Assembly: GCA_029263235.1 (NCBI GenBank)
Contig: JAJCXW010000263.1
Span: forward strand, 1-41,283
Reading direction: 5' to 3'
Length of the DNA stretch: 41,283 nucleotides
Source: Acidimicrobiales bacterium
Lineage (GTDB): Bacteria > Actinomycetota > Acidimicrobiia > Acidimicrobiales > Aldehydirespiratoraceae
In this document: piece after piece, positions 1-8,681 of the stretch
Numbering within the stretch: position 1 is the stretch's first letter
Layout: every line of letters starts with the position of its first letter
Translations under genes and position numbers: made by a program
The notes under the pieces: generated by a model
The model's database searches: none
The model's input: only the letters and a program-made list of their open reading frames with translations
Told to the model about the DNA's origin: nothing

Positions 1-1
1 G

Positions 2-2410
2 CCGTGGCCGACCATCGGCGACGCCATGGACAACCTGCCAACCGGATCGCTGCCCGACACCATCCGCAACGTCTTCGTGGCACCCGGCACCTACCAAGAG
101 ACCGTGACCATCGCGGAGTCCGATGTCCGAATCATCGGTGCCGGTCCTCACGAGACGACCGTCGACGGGACCACCGCCGCGGACCTGTATTCGCAAGGGG
201 TCCCGAATGGGGGAGGACCGGTGTTCTCGATCGGAGCGACACCACTGAGCGGAGAAGTGTCGAACGTGATGATCAGTGGTCTCACGATCACCGGCGGAAG
301 CGTGCTCGATGAGATCGGGTCGGGAATCTTCGCCGGTTTCTACAACCGAAACATCGACATCAACAACAACATCATCGTGCGAAATGGTGGGTACTACGGC
401 GGCGGTATCTGGTTCCACCACTCGGTGCACGACGTGTCGATCTGGTCGAACACAATCGCCGAAAACGGTAACTACGGGGGATACGGCGGCGGAATCAGCG
501 TCAACGACGAACCCGAGGATCACAGCCAACCGGAGCACAGCGAACCGGAGCACATCTACGACGACAATCCCACCGGTCCGCCACCCGGCACCTACAAGAT
601 CTACAACAACCTGATCTTCCACAATCTGTCGGCCGACTACGGCGGTGGCATCACCCTCTATGAGGTGAAGGACCGTCTCGAGGTCTACGGGAACATGATT
701 GTCGAGAACGTCGCTCTGGACCATGGAGGAGCAATGTTCGCCGAGGACACAGGTCCGGTCATCGTCCACAGCAATGTCTTCCTACGGAACTTCTCACCCG
801 ATGACGGGGGAGCGGTCAGCTTCGAAGATGTGGGCGACAACGTCTTCGTCCCGGGCGCAGCCCATCAAGTCGAGGTGTTCAACAACCTGTTTGCCGAGAA
901 CATCGCGGACGATCACGGAGAGAACCACGCCCGTGGTGGAGCGCTGGCGTTCGACGACACCTTCGATGCGGTGGTCTACAACAACACGTTCGCCGGCAAC
1001 ATCGTTGCCGGCAGCGAGGATCCGGCGGGAGCTGCCATCGACAGCGAACGCAACGGCCACGAGTACAACGGCGACGATGCTCCTCTGATCGAACCCGGCT
1101 ACAGCGATCCGGAGATCTACAACAACATCATCTGGGACAACTGGAAGCTCGAATACGACCAGCCGTTCCACGTCGAAGAGGAAGACCTGGACTACTCGTG
1201 GGCGGTCAACTATCGCTGGACGCCCGATCAGCTACATGTCGACAACCCCAATATGCAGGAGGAATGGGAGACGGCAGCGAACTCGCTCAGCTTCACCCAT
1301 GTCGACAACAACGTGATCAGCTGCGGCTATCCGACAGGGGCGGGAAACCTCGACATAGATCCGAAGTTCGTTGATCCAGCCGGGTTCGACTGGCGACTGG
1401 CCTCCGATTCGCCAGTCATCAATATGGGTGTCGGAATATCGACGCTCGCCGAGATACCAACCGGGATCATGGGGGCCTTGGATATTCCGGTACGAGACCC
1501 GGACCTGTCGAGCGACTGCCCACCGACCCCGGCAGGACTCCCACCTGGGCTCTCGAAGGCTGGGGCAAGCGAGCCATTGAACGTGTCGGCCGTCGCCGAT
1601 GATCACCAGGCCGCCGTGTCCTGGACCGAACCCGTTTCGGCCGGCGACTCACCGATCACCGGCTACACCGTCAGTTCGGTACCGACCTCTGCCGGATGTA
1701 CCACACCGGACATCACCACGGTGAGCTGTGAGATCAGTGGCCTTGTCAACTTCACCGAGTACGAGTTCACGGTCGCTGCCAACAACGCCTCCGGCGCAGG
1801 CCTCGGAGGATCCGCCACCGCCATGCCAACCGGTACGACGTGTGACACCACTGCCGACACCGCGTTCACCGACCTCTCCGGGAGTTTTGCCGCCGCGAGG
1901 ATCGCGTGCATCCAGCATCTGGGAATCACCGACGGCACATCCACCACGACCTACTCGCCCTACGACGTTGTGCCCCGCGATGAGATGGCCGCGTTCTTGG
2001 CCCGGCTCTGGCGGACCCTGTCGGGCACCTCTGCGGAGACCTCGAGTCCATTCACCGACATTGCCGGCAACTTCGCCCGCAGCGAGATTGGATTCATATT
2101 CAACCTGGGAATCACCAGTGGTACCTCAACGACGGAGTACTCCCCCAACAAGGAGGTGAACCGTGAGCAAACCGCAGCGTTCCTCGCCCGCACCTGGCGT
2201 GCGCTGGGTGGAAGCTGCGACGCATCAGCGACACCGTTCACCGACATCGCTCGCAGCTTCGCGGCCGCCGACATCGCGTGCATCTACAACCTGGGAATCG
2301 CCAGCGGCACCTCAACGACGAAGTACTCGCCCAACAGATCGGTAACCCGAGAGCAGGTGGCGGCATTCGTGGCCCGGCTGTGGCAGGCCGCCACCAACTG
2401 GGATCTGTGA
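2..2410 (+). CDS. Surface beta-helix protein with FN3 and three SLH domains (5' end outside window)
   Basis: The frame is open to the left edge, and the codons before the first ATG (position 26) already read PWPTIGDAMDNLP, the usual lead-in to a right-handed beta-helix, so the true start lies upstream. Numbering from that ATG, residues about 20-465 are a parallel beta-helix with repeated N-N-x-I and Y/D-x-G-G-G/A turns, as in pectate-lyase-like and polymorphic outer-surface proteins. Residues about 515-603 form a fibronectin type III domain, and about 612-663, 675-726 and 736-788 are three SLH repeats (each with FTDI/L, LGI.-GTSTT-YSP, R-EQ/EM-AAF-AR). SLH repeats normally bind a secondary cell-wall polymer, so this is probably an exported, wall-attached protein; its ligand cannot be told. 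No signal peptide is visible because the N-terminus is missing. No catalytic residues were recognised in the helix. Confidence 0.85.
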   Translation, partial: PWPTIGDAMDNLPTGSLPDTIRNVFVAPGTYQETVTIAESDVRIIGAGPHETTVDGTTAADLYSQGVPNGGGPVFSIGATPLSGEVSNVMISGLTITGGSVLDEIGSGIFAGFYNRNIDINNNIIVRNGGYYGGGIWFHHSVHDVSIWSNTIAENGNYGGYGGGISVNDEPEDHSQPEHSEPEHIYDDNPTGPPPGTYKIYNNLIFHNLSADYGGGITLYEVKDRLEVYGNMIVENVALDHGGAMFAEDTGPVIVHSNVFLRNFSPDDGGAVSFEDVGDNVFVPGAAHQVEVFNNLFAENIADDHGENHARGGALAFDDTFDAVVYNNTFAGNIVAGSEDPAGAAIDSERNGHEYNGDDAPLIEPGYSDPEIYNNIIWDNWKLEYDQPFHVEEEDLDYSWAVNYRWTPDQLHVDNPNMQEEWETAANSLSFTHVDNNVISCGYPTGAGNLDIDPKFVDPAGFDWRLASDSPVINMGVGISTLAEIPTGIMGALDIPVRDPDLSSDCPPTPAGLPPGLSKAGASEPLNVSAVADDHQAAVSWTEPVSAGDSPITGYTVSSVPTSAGCTTPDITTVSCEISGLVNFTEYEFTVAANNASGAGLGGSATAMPTGTTCDTTADTAFTDLSGSFAAARIACIQHLGITDGTSTTTYSPYDVVPRDEMAAFLARLWRTLSGTSAETSSPFTDIAGNFARSEIGFIFNLGITSGTSTTEYSPNKEVNREQTAAFLARTWRALGGSCDASATPFTDIARSFAAADIACIYNLGIASGTSTTKYSPNRSVTREQVAAFVARLWQAATNWDL
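521..550 (+). repeat. 15-bp tandem duplication in the beta-helix gene
   Basis: Two adjacent 15-base units (521-535 and 536-550) differ at one base and encode HSQPE-HSEPE, followed by another H. They sit in a loop between helix turns and look like a recent in-frame slippage event that lengthened a His/Glu/Pro-rich loop. Confidence 0.8.
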
Positions 2411-2429
2411 AGCCTGGAACCCGACAGTC

Positions 2430-3074
2430 TCAATCGCCCGTCTTGGGTACCAATCGGTAGCGCAATGTCAGACAACGAGTGCTCTCGTCTTCGCAGTAGT
2501 ACGAGTCGAAGTGGACCAGCGCATCACGGTCGCCATCGGTGCGCACCAAGAAGGTGTTGTCTCGAGCGTTGACGATGTGACGTAGGAAGTCGTAGCTGTA
2601 CCAACCAGAAAGGGCTGGATTCTCCGGCTTGTCGTCGTCTTCGCCTCCCAAGGCATCGACGGCGAATGCCACAGAATCGGGAACTACGGCGTCGACCAGA
2701 GCCACTTCTCCGAGGTCGATCGCCCCTCCGGGACCGGCCGGGTTGGTGATTCCGGAGTTGGTGAGGATGGTGGTCTTTCGAAAGGCCAGATCCCACGACG
2801 GAGCGGTGAAGTCGCCCGCCACAACCCGTCCTTGGTTGAGATCGAACAGTGCATAGTCCTCGCCGGTGTCGACATCGACGGTGAACTGGGCCCATTGGTC
2901 GGTGATGATCGCCCCGGCTTCCGGATCGGTGGGAGCGAACCCGGGAGGTCGGGGCTGCAACTCCCCCCAGACGACCAGTCCGGCCAGAGCCAGGATGAGC
3001 ACGAGAGGCAATCCGACGAACCACGTTCGTTTGTAGGCCCACCACCGCTTCGTCGACGTATCACTCGTTGCCAT
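2430..3074 (-). CDS. HmuY-like protein with N-terminal membrane anchor
   Basis: The 214-residue product starts at the ATG at 3074, just before a basic stretch (KRWWAYKRT) and one hydrophobic segment at about residues 18-37, which fits a membrane anchor or uncleaved signal with the rest outside. The remaining ~160 residues match the HmuY pattern: a W-D-L-A-F-R strand, N-S-G-I-T-N, then G-P-G-G-A and a C-terminal Y-x-Y strand. HmuY of Bacteroidetes binds haem, but many distant members have no shown ligand, so haem binding here is only possible. Two Cys near the end (YYCEDESTRC) could form a disulphide. The open frame reaches 3260, but that extension lacks family features and runs into the promoter region of the divergent transporter gene. 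The neighbours give no functional hint. Confidence 0.7.
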   Translation of the reverse strand: MATSDTSTKRWWAYKRTWFVGLPLVLILALAGLVVWGELQPRPPGFAPTDPEAGAIITDQWAQFTVDVDTGEDYALFDLNQGRVVAGDFTAPSWDLAFRKTTILTNSGITNPAGPGGAIDLGEVALVDAVVPDSVAFAVDALGGEDDDKPENPALSGWYSYDFLRHIVNARDNTFLVRTDGDRDALVHFDSYYCEDESTRCLTLRYRLVPKTGD

Positions 3075-3220
3075 GATTTGCTGCCTGACGTTGGAGCGAC
3101 CTGACGCCGGGAATGTCTCCGGCGGGACCCACTTGAAACGTATGCCGAAGGCCGCCCGAGAGGTAGGGGAGAAGGTCATCGTGGTTGGATCAGTGGCGCC
3201 GCAGCGGTAGCCATGAGGCA

Positions 3221-4129
3221 ATGCCAACGCAGCCAGCACCTCGAGTTCTGAACACCGCACCGGGTTCCGACACCGGTGACTTCACGACTCGTCACTGGCT
3301 GTGGCTACTCAGCAATGCGGCGATATTCGGCTCGGCCTTTCTGTGGATCTCGATATCCCTGCGTGGTTTCCCGGCGCCTGTTGTGGCGATCGGCCGGGTG
3401 GCGCTCGGATGTGCCGTGCTCGCCTTGTTGCCGGCATCACGAAGACGAATAGAGAGGGCCGACTGGTCGCGGCTCGTTGTCGTGGGGATCTCCGGGCAGG
3501 GCGGACCAGCGCTTCTGTTCGCCATGGCTGAGGAACGAATCTCTTCGGCCCTTACGGGGATGTTGGTGAGTGCCGCTCCGATAGCGACCGTCGTGTTCGC
3601 AACAATTCTCACCCGCACTGCTCCCGGCAATAGGCGCATGCTCGGACTCGGAGTTGGCAGTATCGGGGTCATCCTCATGGTGTCCCCCGCTCTCGGGGAC
3701 ACTTCGGCCCGCCCAAGTGGAGTGTTCCTCGTCCTGCTGGCGGTCATGGGCTACGGACTCTCGGGCAACCTCTACGTTCCGTTGCAGCAGAAGTACGGCG
3801 CCATACCGGTTGCCATGTGGGCTCTCGCCGTGGGCACAGTGCTGCTGGTTCCGGTGGCCGCTCCCTCGATGGGCAACATCGAATGGCGAACCGACTCAAC
3901 TGTGGCTCTGGTGATCCTCGGAATCCTGGGTACCGGCATCGGAAGAGCGATGATCATCACCCTCATGGGGAGGGTCGGGGCGGAGCGGGGATCGATCATC
4001 GCCTACATGGTGCCGATCATGGCGCTCGTGCTCGGTGTGGTCGCCCTCGATGAGTCGGTCGAGATCGTTCAGGTGATCGGTGTCGGAGTGGCGCTGCTCG
4101 GTGGCTGGTTGGTGAGCCGCCAGGAGTAG
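3221..4129 (+). CDS. EamA/DMT-family permease
   Basis: This is a 302-residue inner-membrane protein with about ten hydrophobic segments in two EamA halves, the normal size and layout of drug/metabolite transporter permeases. The first half opens with WLWLLSNAAIFGSAFLWI; the second ends with LGVVALDESVEIVQVIGVGVALLGGWLV, the typical last-helix motif in which an acidic pair precedes the final span. I prefer the ATG at 3221 to a TTG at 3185 because the extra residues are unlike the family and a GAGG lies just before 3221. The substrate is unknown; family members export amino acids, nucleosides or other metabolites. It is divergent from the HmuY-like gene, with 146 bases between them and no clear operator. 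Confidence 0.85.
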   Translation: MPTQPAPRVLNTAPGSDTGDFTTRHWLWLLSNAAIFGSAFLWISISLRGFPAPVVAIGRVALGCAVLALLPASRRRIERADWSRLVVVGISGQGGPALLFAMAEERISSALTGMLVSAAPIATVVFATILTRTAPGNRRMLGLGVGSIGVILMVSPALGDTSARPSGVFLVLLAVMGYGLSGNLYVPLQQKYGAIPVAMWALAVGTVLLVPVAAPSMGNIEWRTDSTVALVILGILGTGIGRAMIITLMGRVGAERGSIIAYMVPIMALVLGVVALDESVEIVQVIGVGVALLGGWLVSRQE

Positions 4130-4140
4130 GTCGGTTCTTG

Positions 4141-4770
4141 TCAGGTTGAGCCTGAATCCGGCCCGAATCGCTTCACGATCTTGGCCGGCACTCCCGCGGC
4201 GATCGAATAGTCGGGCACGTCGCCCCGGACGACCGCCCCGGCGCCGACGATCGAGTTCCTACCGATTCTCGAACCGGCAAGAATGATCGCACCGTGGCCG
4301 ATCCAGGAATTGTCGCCGATCGACACAGGCTCCACCGACCCCTTCTGTGATCCGATCGGCTGGTCGGTGTCGTCGTAGCCGTGGTTGCCGTCGGTGATGA
4401 ATACGTCCTGACCCAGCCAGACGTCGTCTCCGAGCTCGACGCTCTGGTGAGCGATGATTCCCGAACGCAGCCCGATCACACAACGTTCGCCTATCACGAG
4501 AGCCCGCGGGGGTGTGTCGGGGTCGTCGGGTACGTAACCGGCAGCGAGCGTGGCCCATGAGGCCACGAGCGTCCCGGCCCCGATGTGTATCGACTTCTCT
4601 CCATCGATGGCGGTGGATGGAAACGAGATGATGCTGCCCTCTCCGAGGTGGCCGAACTTCTCGGAGCGGTGTGAGCCGGGATGAATTGCGCCGAACGTTC
4701 TGATGCGTGCCCAACCGCGGTGAACCAGCTTTCCTTTCAACCGGTGCAGCCGACCTCGCATCGGCTTCAC
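4141..4770 (-). CDS. Hexapeptide-repeat acyltransferase (left-handed beta-helix)
   Basis: The 209-residue product has a run of imperfect hexapeptides (IGAGTL, IGERCVIG, LGDDVWLGQDVFITDGNHG, IGDNSWIGHGAIIL, IGRNSIVGAGAVV) forming a left-handed beta-helix, closing with the usual IAAGVPAKIVKRFG. The loop H in DGNHGY is in the place of the catalytic histidine of maltose/galactoside O-acetyltransferases. It is a WbbJ/LacA-type enzyme that probably acetylates a sugar or cell-surface glycan; the acceptor cannot be read from sequence. A gap of only 11 bases separates it from the convergent transporter gene. The first ATG (4770) and a second one three codons later are both possible starts. Confidence 0.85.
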   Translation of the reverse strand: MKPMRGRLHRLKGKLVHRGWARIRTFGAIHPGSHRSEKFGHLGEGSIISFPSTAIDGEKSIHIGAGTLVASWATLAAGYVPDDPDTPPRALVIGERCVIGLRSGIIAHQSVELGDDVWLGQDVFITDGNHGYDDTDQPIGSQKGSVEPVSIGDNSWIGHGAIILAGSRIGRNSIVGAGAVVRGDVPDYSIAAGVPAKIVKRFGPDSGST

Positions 4771-4802
4771 CGAGTCCGCCCCGTCTCGTTCATGGTTCGA
4801 CT

Positions 4803-5702
4803 CTACGGTCGTTCGGGCTGATCGTCGGAGGTCCGGTAGTCGCCGTAGGGGTCGTCGCGGTCGGACAGGGTGGACGTGAGGCCCTGCTCACGAACCGTGC
4901 CGATGAAACTCTGCAGCGACTCGCTGTGAATGCCGAGTGCACACAACTCGGTGCCCTGACGGATTCCAGTTCGAATACCCATTACCTCCATCTGGCGATG
5001 CACGGCTCTCTTGTTGAGCTGAGCCACGTCGGTGGGTGTCTGGGCGACTCGCTCAGCGATCTCCAACACTCGGTCGGTGAGCTCGTCGGCGGGGAACGCC
5101 CGGTTGGCCCACCCTTCGGACACGGCTTCAACTCCTGAGATCGAGTCGCCCGTCATCATCATCTCCATGGCTCTGCGCATTCCGAGAAACCAAGCATGGA
5201 AATGCATGTCGGGGACTCCGAAACGAGTTGCCGGATATCCCATCTGAGCATCCTCGGCCACATAGACAAGATCGCAACAGGTGGCGAGCTCGCTTCCACC
5301 GGCGAGGCAGTATCCGTGAACCTGCGCGATCACGGGCTTGGCCAGGTCCCAGATGCTCATCCATCCGTCGGTGACATGACGCGGCCATTGGCCCTCGCCC
5401 CCGGCGGTGAAGAACGGCAGGTCGTGACCCTGGTTGCCCCCGCCCAGGTCGTAGCCCGCCGAGAACGACGGGCCGTCGCCGCGAATGATCGAGACCTTCA
5501 CCGAAGGGTCGTCGTCGGCATCACGCAAAGCGCCCAGGATCGCGCCCCTCAACGGGTGGATGAGCGAGTTTCGCTTGTCGGCGCGATTGAAGGTGATCCG
5601 CCTGACCTCCGGAAGTGGGTCATCGAGGATGACCCACTGATGATCGGCCGCATCGTCGCCGGAATTGGCCGGGCTGGGGGTGGCCTCACCGTATTCGCTC
5701 AT
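4803..5702 (-). CDS. Enoyl-CoA hydratase/isomerase (crotonase) family protein
   Basis: The start is the ATG at 5702, preceded by AGGAGG at ideal distance; the longer open frame to 5882 has no family match. The product (299 residues) shows the crotonase fold: an ITFNRADKRNSL strand, the first oxyanion-hole loop SFSAGYDL (81-86), and the second at YCLAGGSELATCCD (131-144). The glutamate of GGSE (E138) matches the first catalytic Glu of rat hydratase, but the second is missing: the expected P-E reads P-A (157-158, GYPATRFG). It may therefore do another crotonase reaction (isomerase, thioesterase-like or hydrolase) rather than plain hydration. It is divergent from the di-iron protein gene, which hints at a shared acyl-CoA or aromatic pathway, though this is not shown. 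Confidence 0.85.
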   Translation of the reverse strand: MSEYGEATPSPANSGDDAADHQWVILDDPLPEVRRITFNRADKRNSLIHPLRGAILGALRDADDDPSVKVSIIRGDGPSFSAGYDLGGGNQGHDLPFFTAGGEGQWPRHVTDGWMSIWDLAKPVIAQVHGYCLAGGSELATCCDLVYVAEDAQMGYPATRFGVPDMHFHAWFLGMRRAMEMMMTGDSISGVEAVSEGWANRAFPADELTDRVLEIAERVAQTPTDVAQLNKRAVHRQMEVMGIRTGIRQGTELCALGIHSESLQSFIGTVREQGLTSTLSDRDDPYGDYRTSDDQPERP

Positions 5703-5787
5703 CGGAATCCTCCTGGTCTCACTTCGGCGTGCCGATGATGACACGGGGCGGTGCCAAGTCCGAAATGGGGCCCTGGCACAGCCCTGA

Positions 5788-5818
5788 TTGACACCGTAAG
5801 GTAGCCACCTCACTACCT
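5788..5818 (+). promoter_or_regulatory. Candidate promoter with palindromic operator upstream of the di-iron gene
   Basis: A perfect -35-like TTGACA lies at 5788-5793. Just downstream is a 6-8-6 inverted repeat, AGGTAG (5799-5804) and CTACCT (5813-5818), covering the place where a -10 would lie. This is a typical layout for repression by a dimeric regulator. No regulator gene for it is in the window, and the -10 itself is weak. Confidence 0.4.
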
Positions 5819-5860
5819 CGACTCGATTCCCGCATGTCGTGGCACCACAGGAGTACTCCG

Positions 5861-6958
5861 ATGATTGACGAGTCATATGCAATCCCCGTCGAGAAGACCG
5901 GCTGGGAGACTGGAGACGGCGCCGGCGAGGTTCGGTTCACCTGGTCCTACGACCACGGTCGCGAGAAGCTCCTGAATCTCTACTCCAAGGGCAAAAGGCG
6001 TCAGTGGGACTCCGATTTCCGAATCGACTGGGATCATGAGATCGACACCGACGACCCACTGGGCGCTCCGGACGAATTGGTCCCGATCTTCGGCTCCGAC
6101 ATGTGGAACAAGTTGTCCGACGCCGACAAGGGCGTCATACGCCGCCACATGGTGGCGTGGCAGTTCAGTCAGTTCCTGCACGGAGAGCAGGGTGCGCTCG
6201 TGTGCACCGCCAAGATCGTGCAGAACGTGCCCGATATCGAATCGAAGTACTACGCCGCCACCCAGGTGATGGATGAGGCCCGGCATGTCGAGACCTACGC
6301 CCGCTATCTCGACAAGCTCGATCTCGCCTACCCGATCAACCACAACCTGAAGGCAATTCTCGACAACATCCTCACCGACTCGAGGTGGGACATGACCTAT
6401 CTGGGCATGCAGGTGCTCATCGAAGGGCTGGCCTTGGCAGCATTCGGTGGGATTCGTCAGTTCGCCACCGATCCTCTGGCCCGTTCGCTCAACGCCTATG
6501 TGATGCAGGACGAGGCCCGTCATGTGATGTTCGGACGGCTGGCACTGCGCGACTACTACCCGCATCTGACCTCGGCCGAGATCGCCGAGCGCGAGGAGTT
6601 CACCACCGAGGCCTGCTGGGCCATGCGCGACCGGTTCCTCGCCGAGGAAGTGTGGGAGACCCTCGACCTCGACACCGCTGCGTGCATTGACTACGTGAAG
6701 AACAGCGAGGCACAGACGCTGTTCCGTAGTCGCTTGTTCGAACGAATCGTGCCCACGCTTCGCGACATCGGGCTGTGGGGCGAACCGGTTCGCACCGCCT
6801 TCGACCAGATGGGTGTGATGGTGCACGCCGACGCCGATATCGAGGGCCTCATGGAAGAGGACGAGCGAATCGCTGAAGAGATCGAGGCTGAGATCAAGGC
6901 CATGAAAGAGGCTCGCGAGTCTCAGGTCTCGACGATCATCGCCGCCGGGGTCGAGTAG
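5861..6958 (+). CDS. Di-iron ferritin-like (R2-type) oxidoreductase
   Basis: The ATG at 5861 follows AGGAG by about seven bases; an ATG at 5834 in the same frame lacks this. The 365-residue helical protein carries a complete two-iron ligand set in the ribonucleotide-reductase-R2/ferritin pattern: E109 (HGEQG), E139 and H142 (MDEARH), E188 (IEG), and E218 and H221 (QDEARH). It is shorter on secondary features than class I R2, so I read it as a non-heme di-iron oxygenase or oxidase of the broad ferritin-like group rather than a ribonucleotide reductase subunit. The C-terminus is strongly acidic and probably a coiled coil (EEDERIAEEIEAEIKAMKEA). It is divergent from the crotonase gene with a shared 158-base control region. 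The substrate is unknown; an acyl or aromatic substrate is a guess from the neighbour. Confidence 0.75.
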   Translation: MIDESYAIPVEKTGWETGDGAGEVRFTWSYDHGREKLLNLYSKGKRRQWDSDFRIDWDHEIDTDDPLGAPDELVPIFGSDMWNKLSDADKGVIRRHMVAWQFSQFLHGEQGALVCTAKIVQNVPDIESKYYAATQVMDEARHVETYARYLDKLDLAYPINHNLKAILDNILTDSRWDMTYLGMQVLIEGLALAAFGGIRQFATDPLARSLNAYVMQDEARHVMFGRLALRDYYPHLTSAEIAEREEFTTEACWAMRDRFLAEEVWETLDLDTAACIDYVKNSEAQTLFRSRLFERIVPTLRDIGLWGEPVRTAFDQMGVMVHADADIEGLMEEDERIAEEIEAEIKAMKEARESQVSTIIAAGVE

Positions 6959-6978
6959 CCGGCCGGGCTCTCGGCCTG
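6959..6978. terminator. Possible hairpin between convergent genes
   Basis: A short GC stem, GGCCG (6961-6965) and CGGCC (6972-6976) with a six-base loop, fills the gap between the di-iron gene and the convergent helicase gene. There is no T-run, so at best it is a weak bidirectional terminator. Confidence 0.3.
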
Positions 6979-6979
6979 G

Positions 6980-8638
6980 TCACCTCACGCACTGACAATC
7001 GACGGTGTCGTCTAGAGCCTGCCACTTGAAAGGTCGGGCCTCGGAAGCGACACCACAGCCTGTGCATCGCAGCACCCATTCTTTGCCCTGGCGCTGCAGG
7101 GTCACCGGATGCTCTCCGGTCGACAAACGGGGTTTCTTCTTCACGACCTTGGGCTTGGCGATATCAGGCAGCTCAGGTGCCTCGATGGCGAGATAGTCGG
7201 TGTCGTTCCACCTCTCGACCAACTCCTCGGCGGTGAGGACGGGAGCGGCGAACGTGCCAACCGTCTCCGGCTCGATCACAACAGCAGGGCCGTCGTAGTC
7301 GAGGAACTTCGCCAGAGCCTCGGTTTCGTTGGGTTTGAAGATCCGGGTGGACTCGGCGATGTGCTCGATCTCCTCGAGGAACCCATCGCGACCATCGGTC
7401 ATCCGAGGGTCCTCGAGAGTGTCGGCCGCGAACAGGATCACGAACCGGGCGCCGCTTCCCAGCGGCTTGCGACGAAGGATTCGACCCATTCGTTGGATCA
7501 TCTGACGTCGGGTCCGAGAGGCGCTGATCACGACCCCGAGATTGGCATTGGGAACATCGACTCCCTCATCGAGCACCCGTGGCGCGGCAACCGCATCGAG
7601 TTTGCCGTCGCGAAGATCTTCGAGGATCGCACCACGATCGCGGCGTCCCGTCCCGCCGGTGATGATCTCGATTTGTATGTGGGGATCGAGACGTACGATC
7701 GCGTGGTTCGCGGCCCGAACCGTCTCGGTGAACAGCAGCGTTCCGTCGGCGGCCTTGATGGCCGGAGCGAAACTTCCGAGTGTCTCGTATTTGGCTGAAC
7801 TAGAAGCGACGATGTCTCGTCGGGATCCCAGCGCCGCGAGGTACTCGTTGGCCGCACTCCCTCCCGGCCCGGCGTCGTGTTCGGCCAGATGGGCCACTGC
7901 GGCCAAGAACGCTCCGAACGGAGCATGAGGAACGCCCGGAATCTGGCGCAGAGCTCGGCGGGAATCGACGATCTTGGCTTCTGTGGCGTCGTATTCATCT
8001 CTCTCTTCGCGAGTGAGAGGGACAGCCACGAAAGCGATCCGTGGGTGGGCGCAGACCCCATCGGCAATGGCGTCGACGAAGCCGTAGCGATACGAGATCC
8101 CTCCGAAATATGGGAGAAGGATCGACTCGACCGCATCGTCGGAGCGCTGGAGCGTGGCAGTCAGACCCAGACGCTCCACGTACTCGGGCAGAAGTGACTT
8201 CCGCAGAATGGCACCGCCGAAGCCGTGGCACTCATCGGCAATGAGCAGGCCGCCGAGTTCGCCCGGAGGCAGGGGAACGCGTGCGGCGGCTGAATGCCGC
8301 GTGGTGATCAATACGTCGCAGTCGATGGGTCGGTCTCGGTAGCCGTCGCCGAGGCGGCCGATCTCGCGGCCCGGCATGGATGTATTGAGGCGCTCGTTCC
8401 ACTGCTCCATCAGCACCCGAGAAGGGACTATGACGAGCACGAACAATCCACGATCGACAGCGTCGATGATGGCGGCGATCGCGACATCGGTCTTGCCAGA
8501 TCCGGTCACGGCCTCGATCACGCCGCGACGACCGCATTCGTGCCAGGCCTCTAGCGCGTTGTGCTGCCATCGGTAGAGCGACCGAGTCGGCGCTTCGAGG
8601 ATTTGGTCGGGCTGGGCCGCCGATGAAGGTCCGGTCAC
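6980..8638 (-). CDS. SF2 DEAD/DEAH-type helicase with C-terminal zinc-ribbon-like Cys cluster
   Basis: This 552-residue DNA/RNA-dependent ATPase has the full superfamily 2 motif set: YRWQHNAL (22-29), Walker A AVTGSGKT (43-50), DECH (135-138), LTAT (159-162), LLFTETV (301-307), DEGVDVP (357-363) and QRMGRILR (382-389). The motif style and length are closest to the XPB/RadD-like repair helicases. Near the C-terminus CTGCG and CQC, about 20 residues apart, could hold a zinc ion. The start is GTG at 8638; a TAGCCT box lies exactly six bases before it, so the mRNA is probably leaderless. A role in DNA repair is likely but not proven; nothing in the neighbourhood suggests a defence island. Confidence 0.85.
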   Translation of the reverse strand: MTGPSSAAQPDQILEAPTRSLYRWQHNALEAWHECGRRGVIEAVTGSGKTDVAIAAIIDAVDRGLFVLVIVPSRVLMEQWNERLNTSMPGREIGRLGDGYRDRPIDCDVLITTRHSAAARVPLPPGELGGLLIADECHGFGGAILRKSLLPEYVERLGLTATLQRSDDAVESILLPYFGGISYRYGFVDAIADGVCAHPRIAFVAVPLTREERDEYDATEAKIVDSRRALRQIPGVPHAPFGAFLAAVAHLAEHDAGPGGSAANEYLAALGSRRDIVASSSAKYETLGSFAPAIKAADGTLLFTETVRAANHAIVRLDPHIQIEIITGGTGRRDRGAILEDLRDGKLDAVAAPRVLDEGVDVPNANLGVVISASRTRRQMIQRMGRILRRKPLGSGARFVILFAADTLEDPRMTDGRDGFLEEIEHIAESTRIFKPNETEALAKFLDYDGPAVVIEPETVGTFAAPVLTAEELVERWNDTDYLAIEAPELPDIAKPKVVKKKPRLSTGEHPVTLQRQGKEWVLRCTGCGVASEARPFKWQALDDTVDCQCVR

Positions 8639-8644
8639 GGCGAA

Positions 8645-8650
8645 AGGCTA
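8645..8650 (-). promoter_or_regulatory. -10 box for leaderless helicase transcript
   Basis: On the minus strand TAGCCT is followed by six bases and then the GTG start of the helicase gene. This TANNNT-to-start spacing is the hallmark of leaderless actinobacterial promoters, and no Shine-Dalgarno sequence is present. Confidence 0.5.
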
Positions 8651-8681
8651 CGGGCTGAGGAGGGGCAATACGCCCGCCGCA

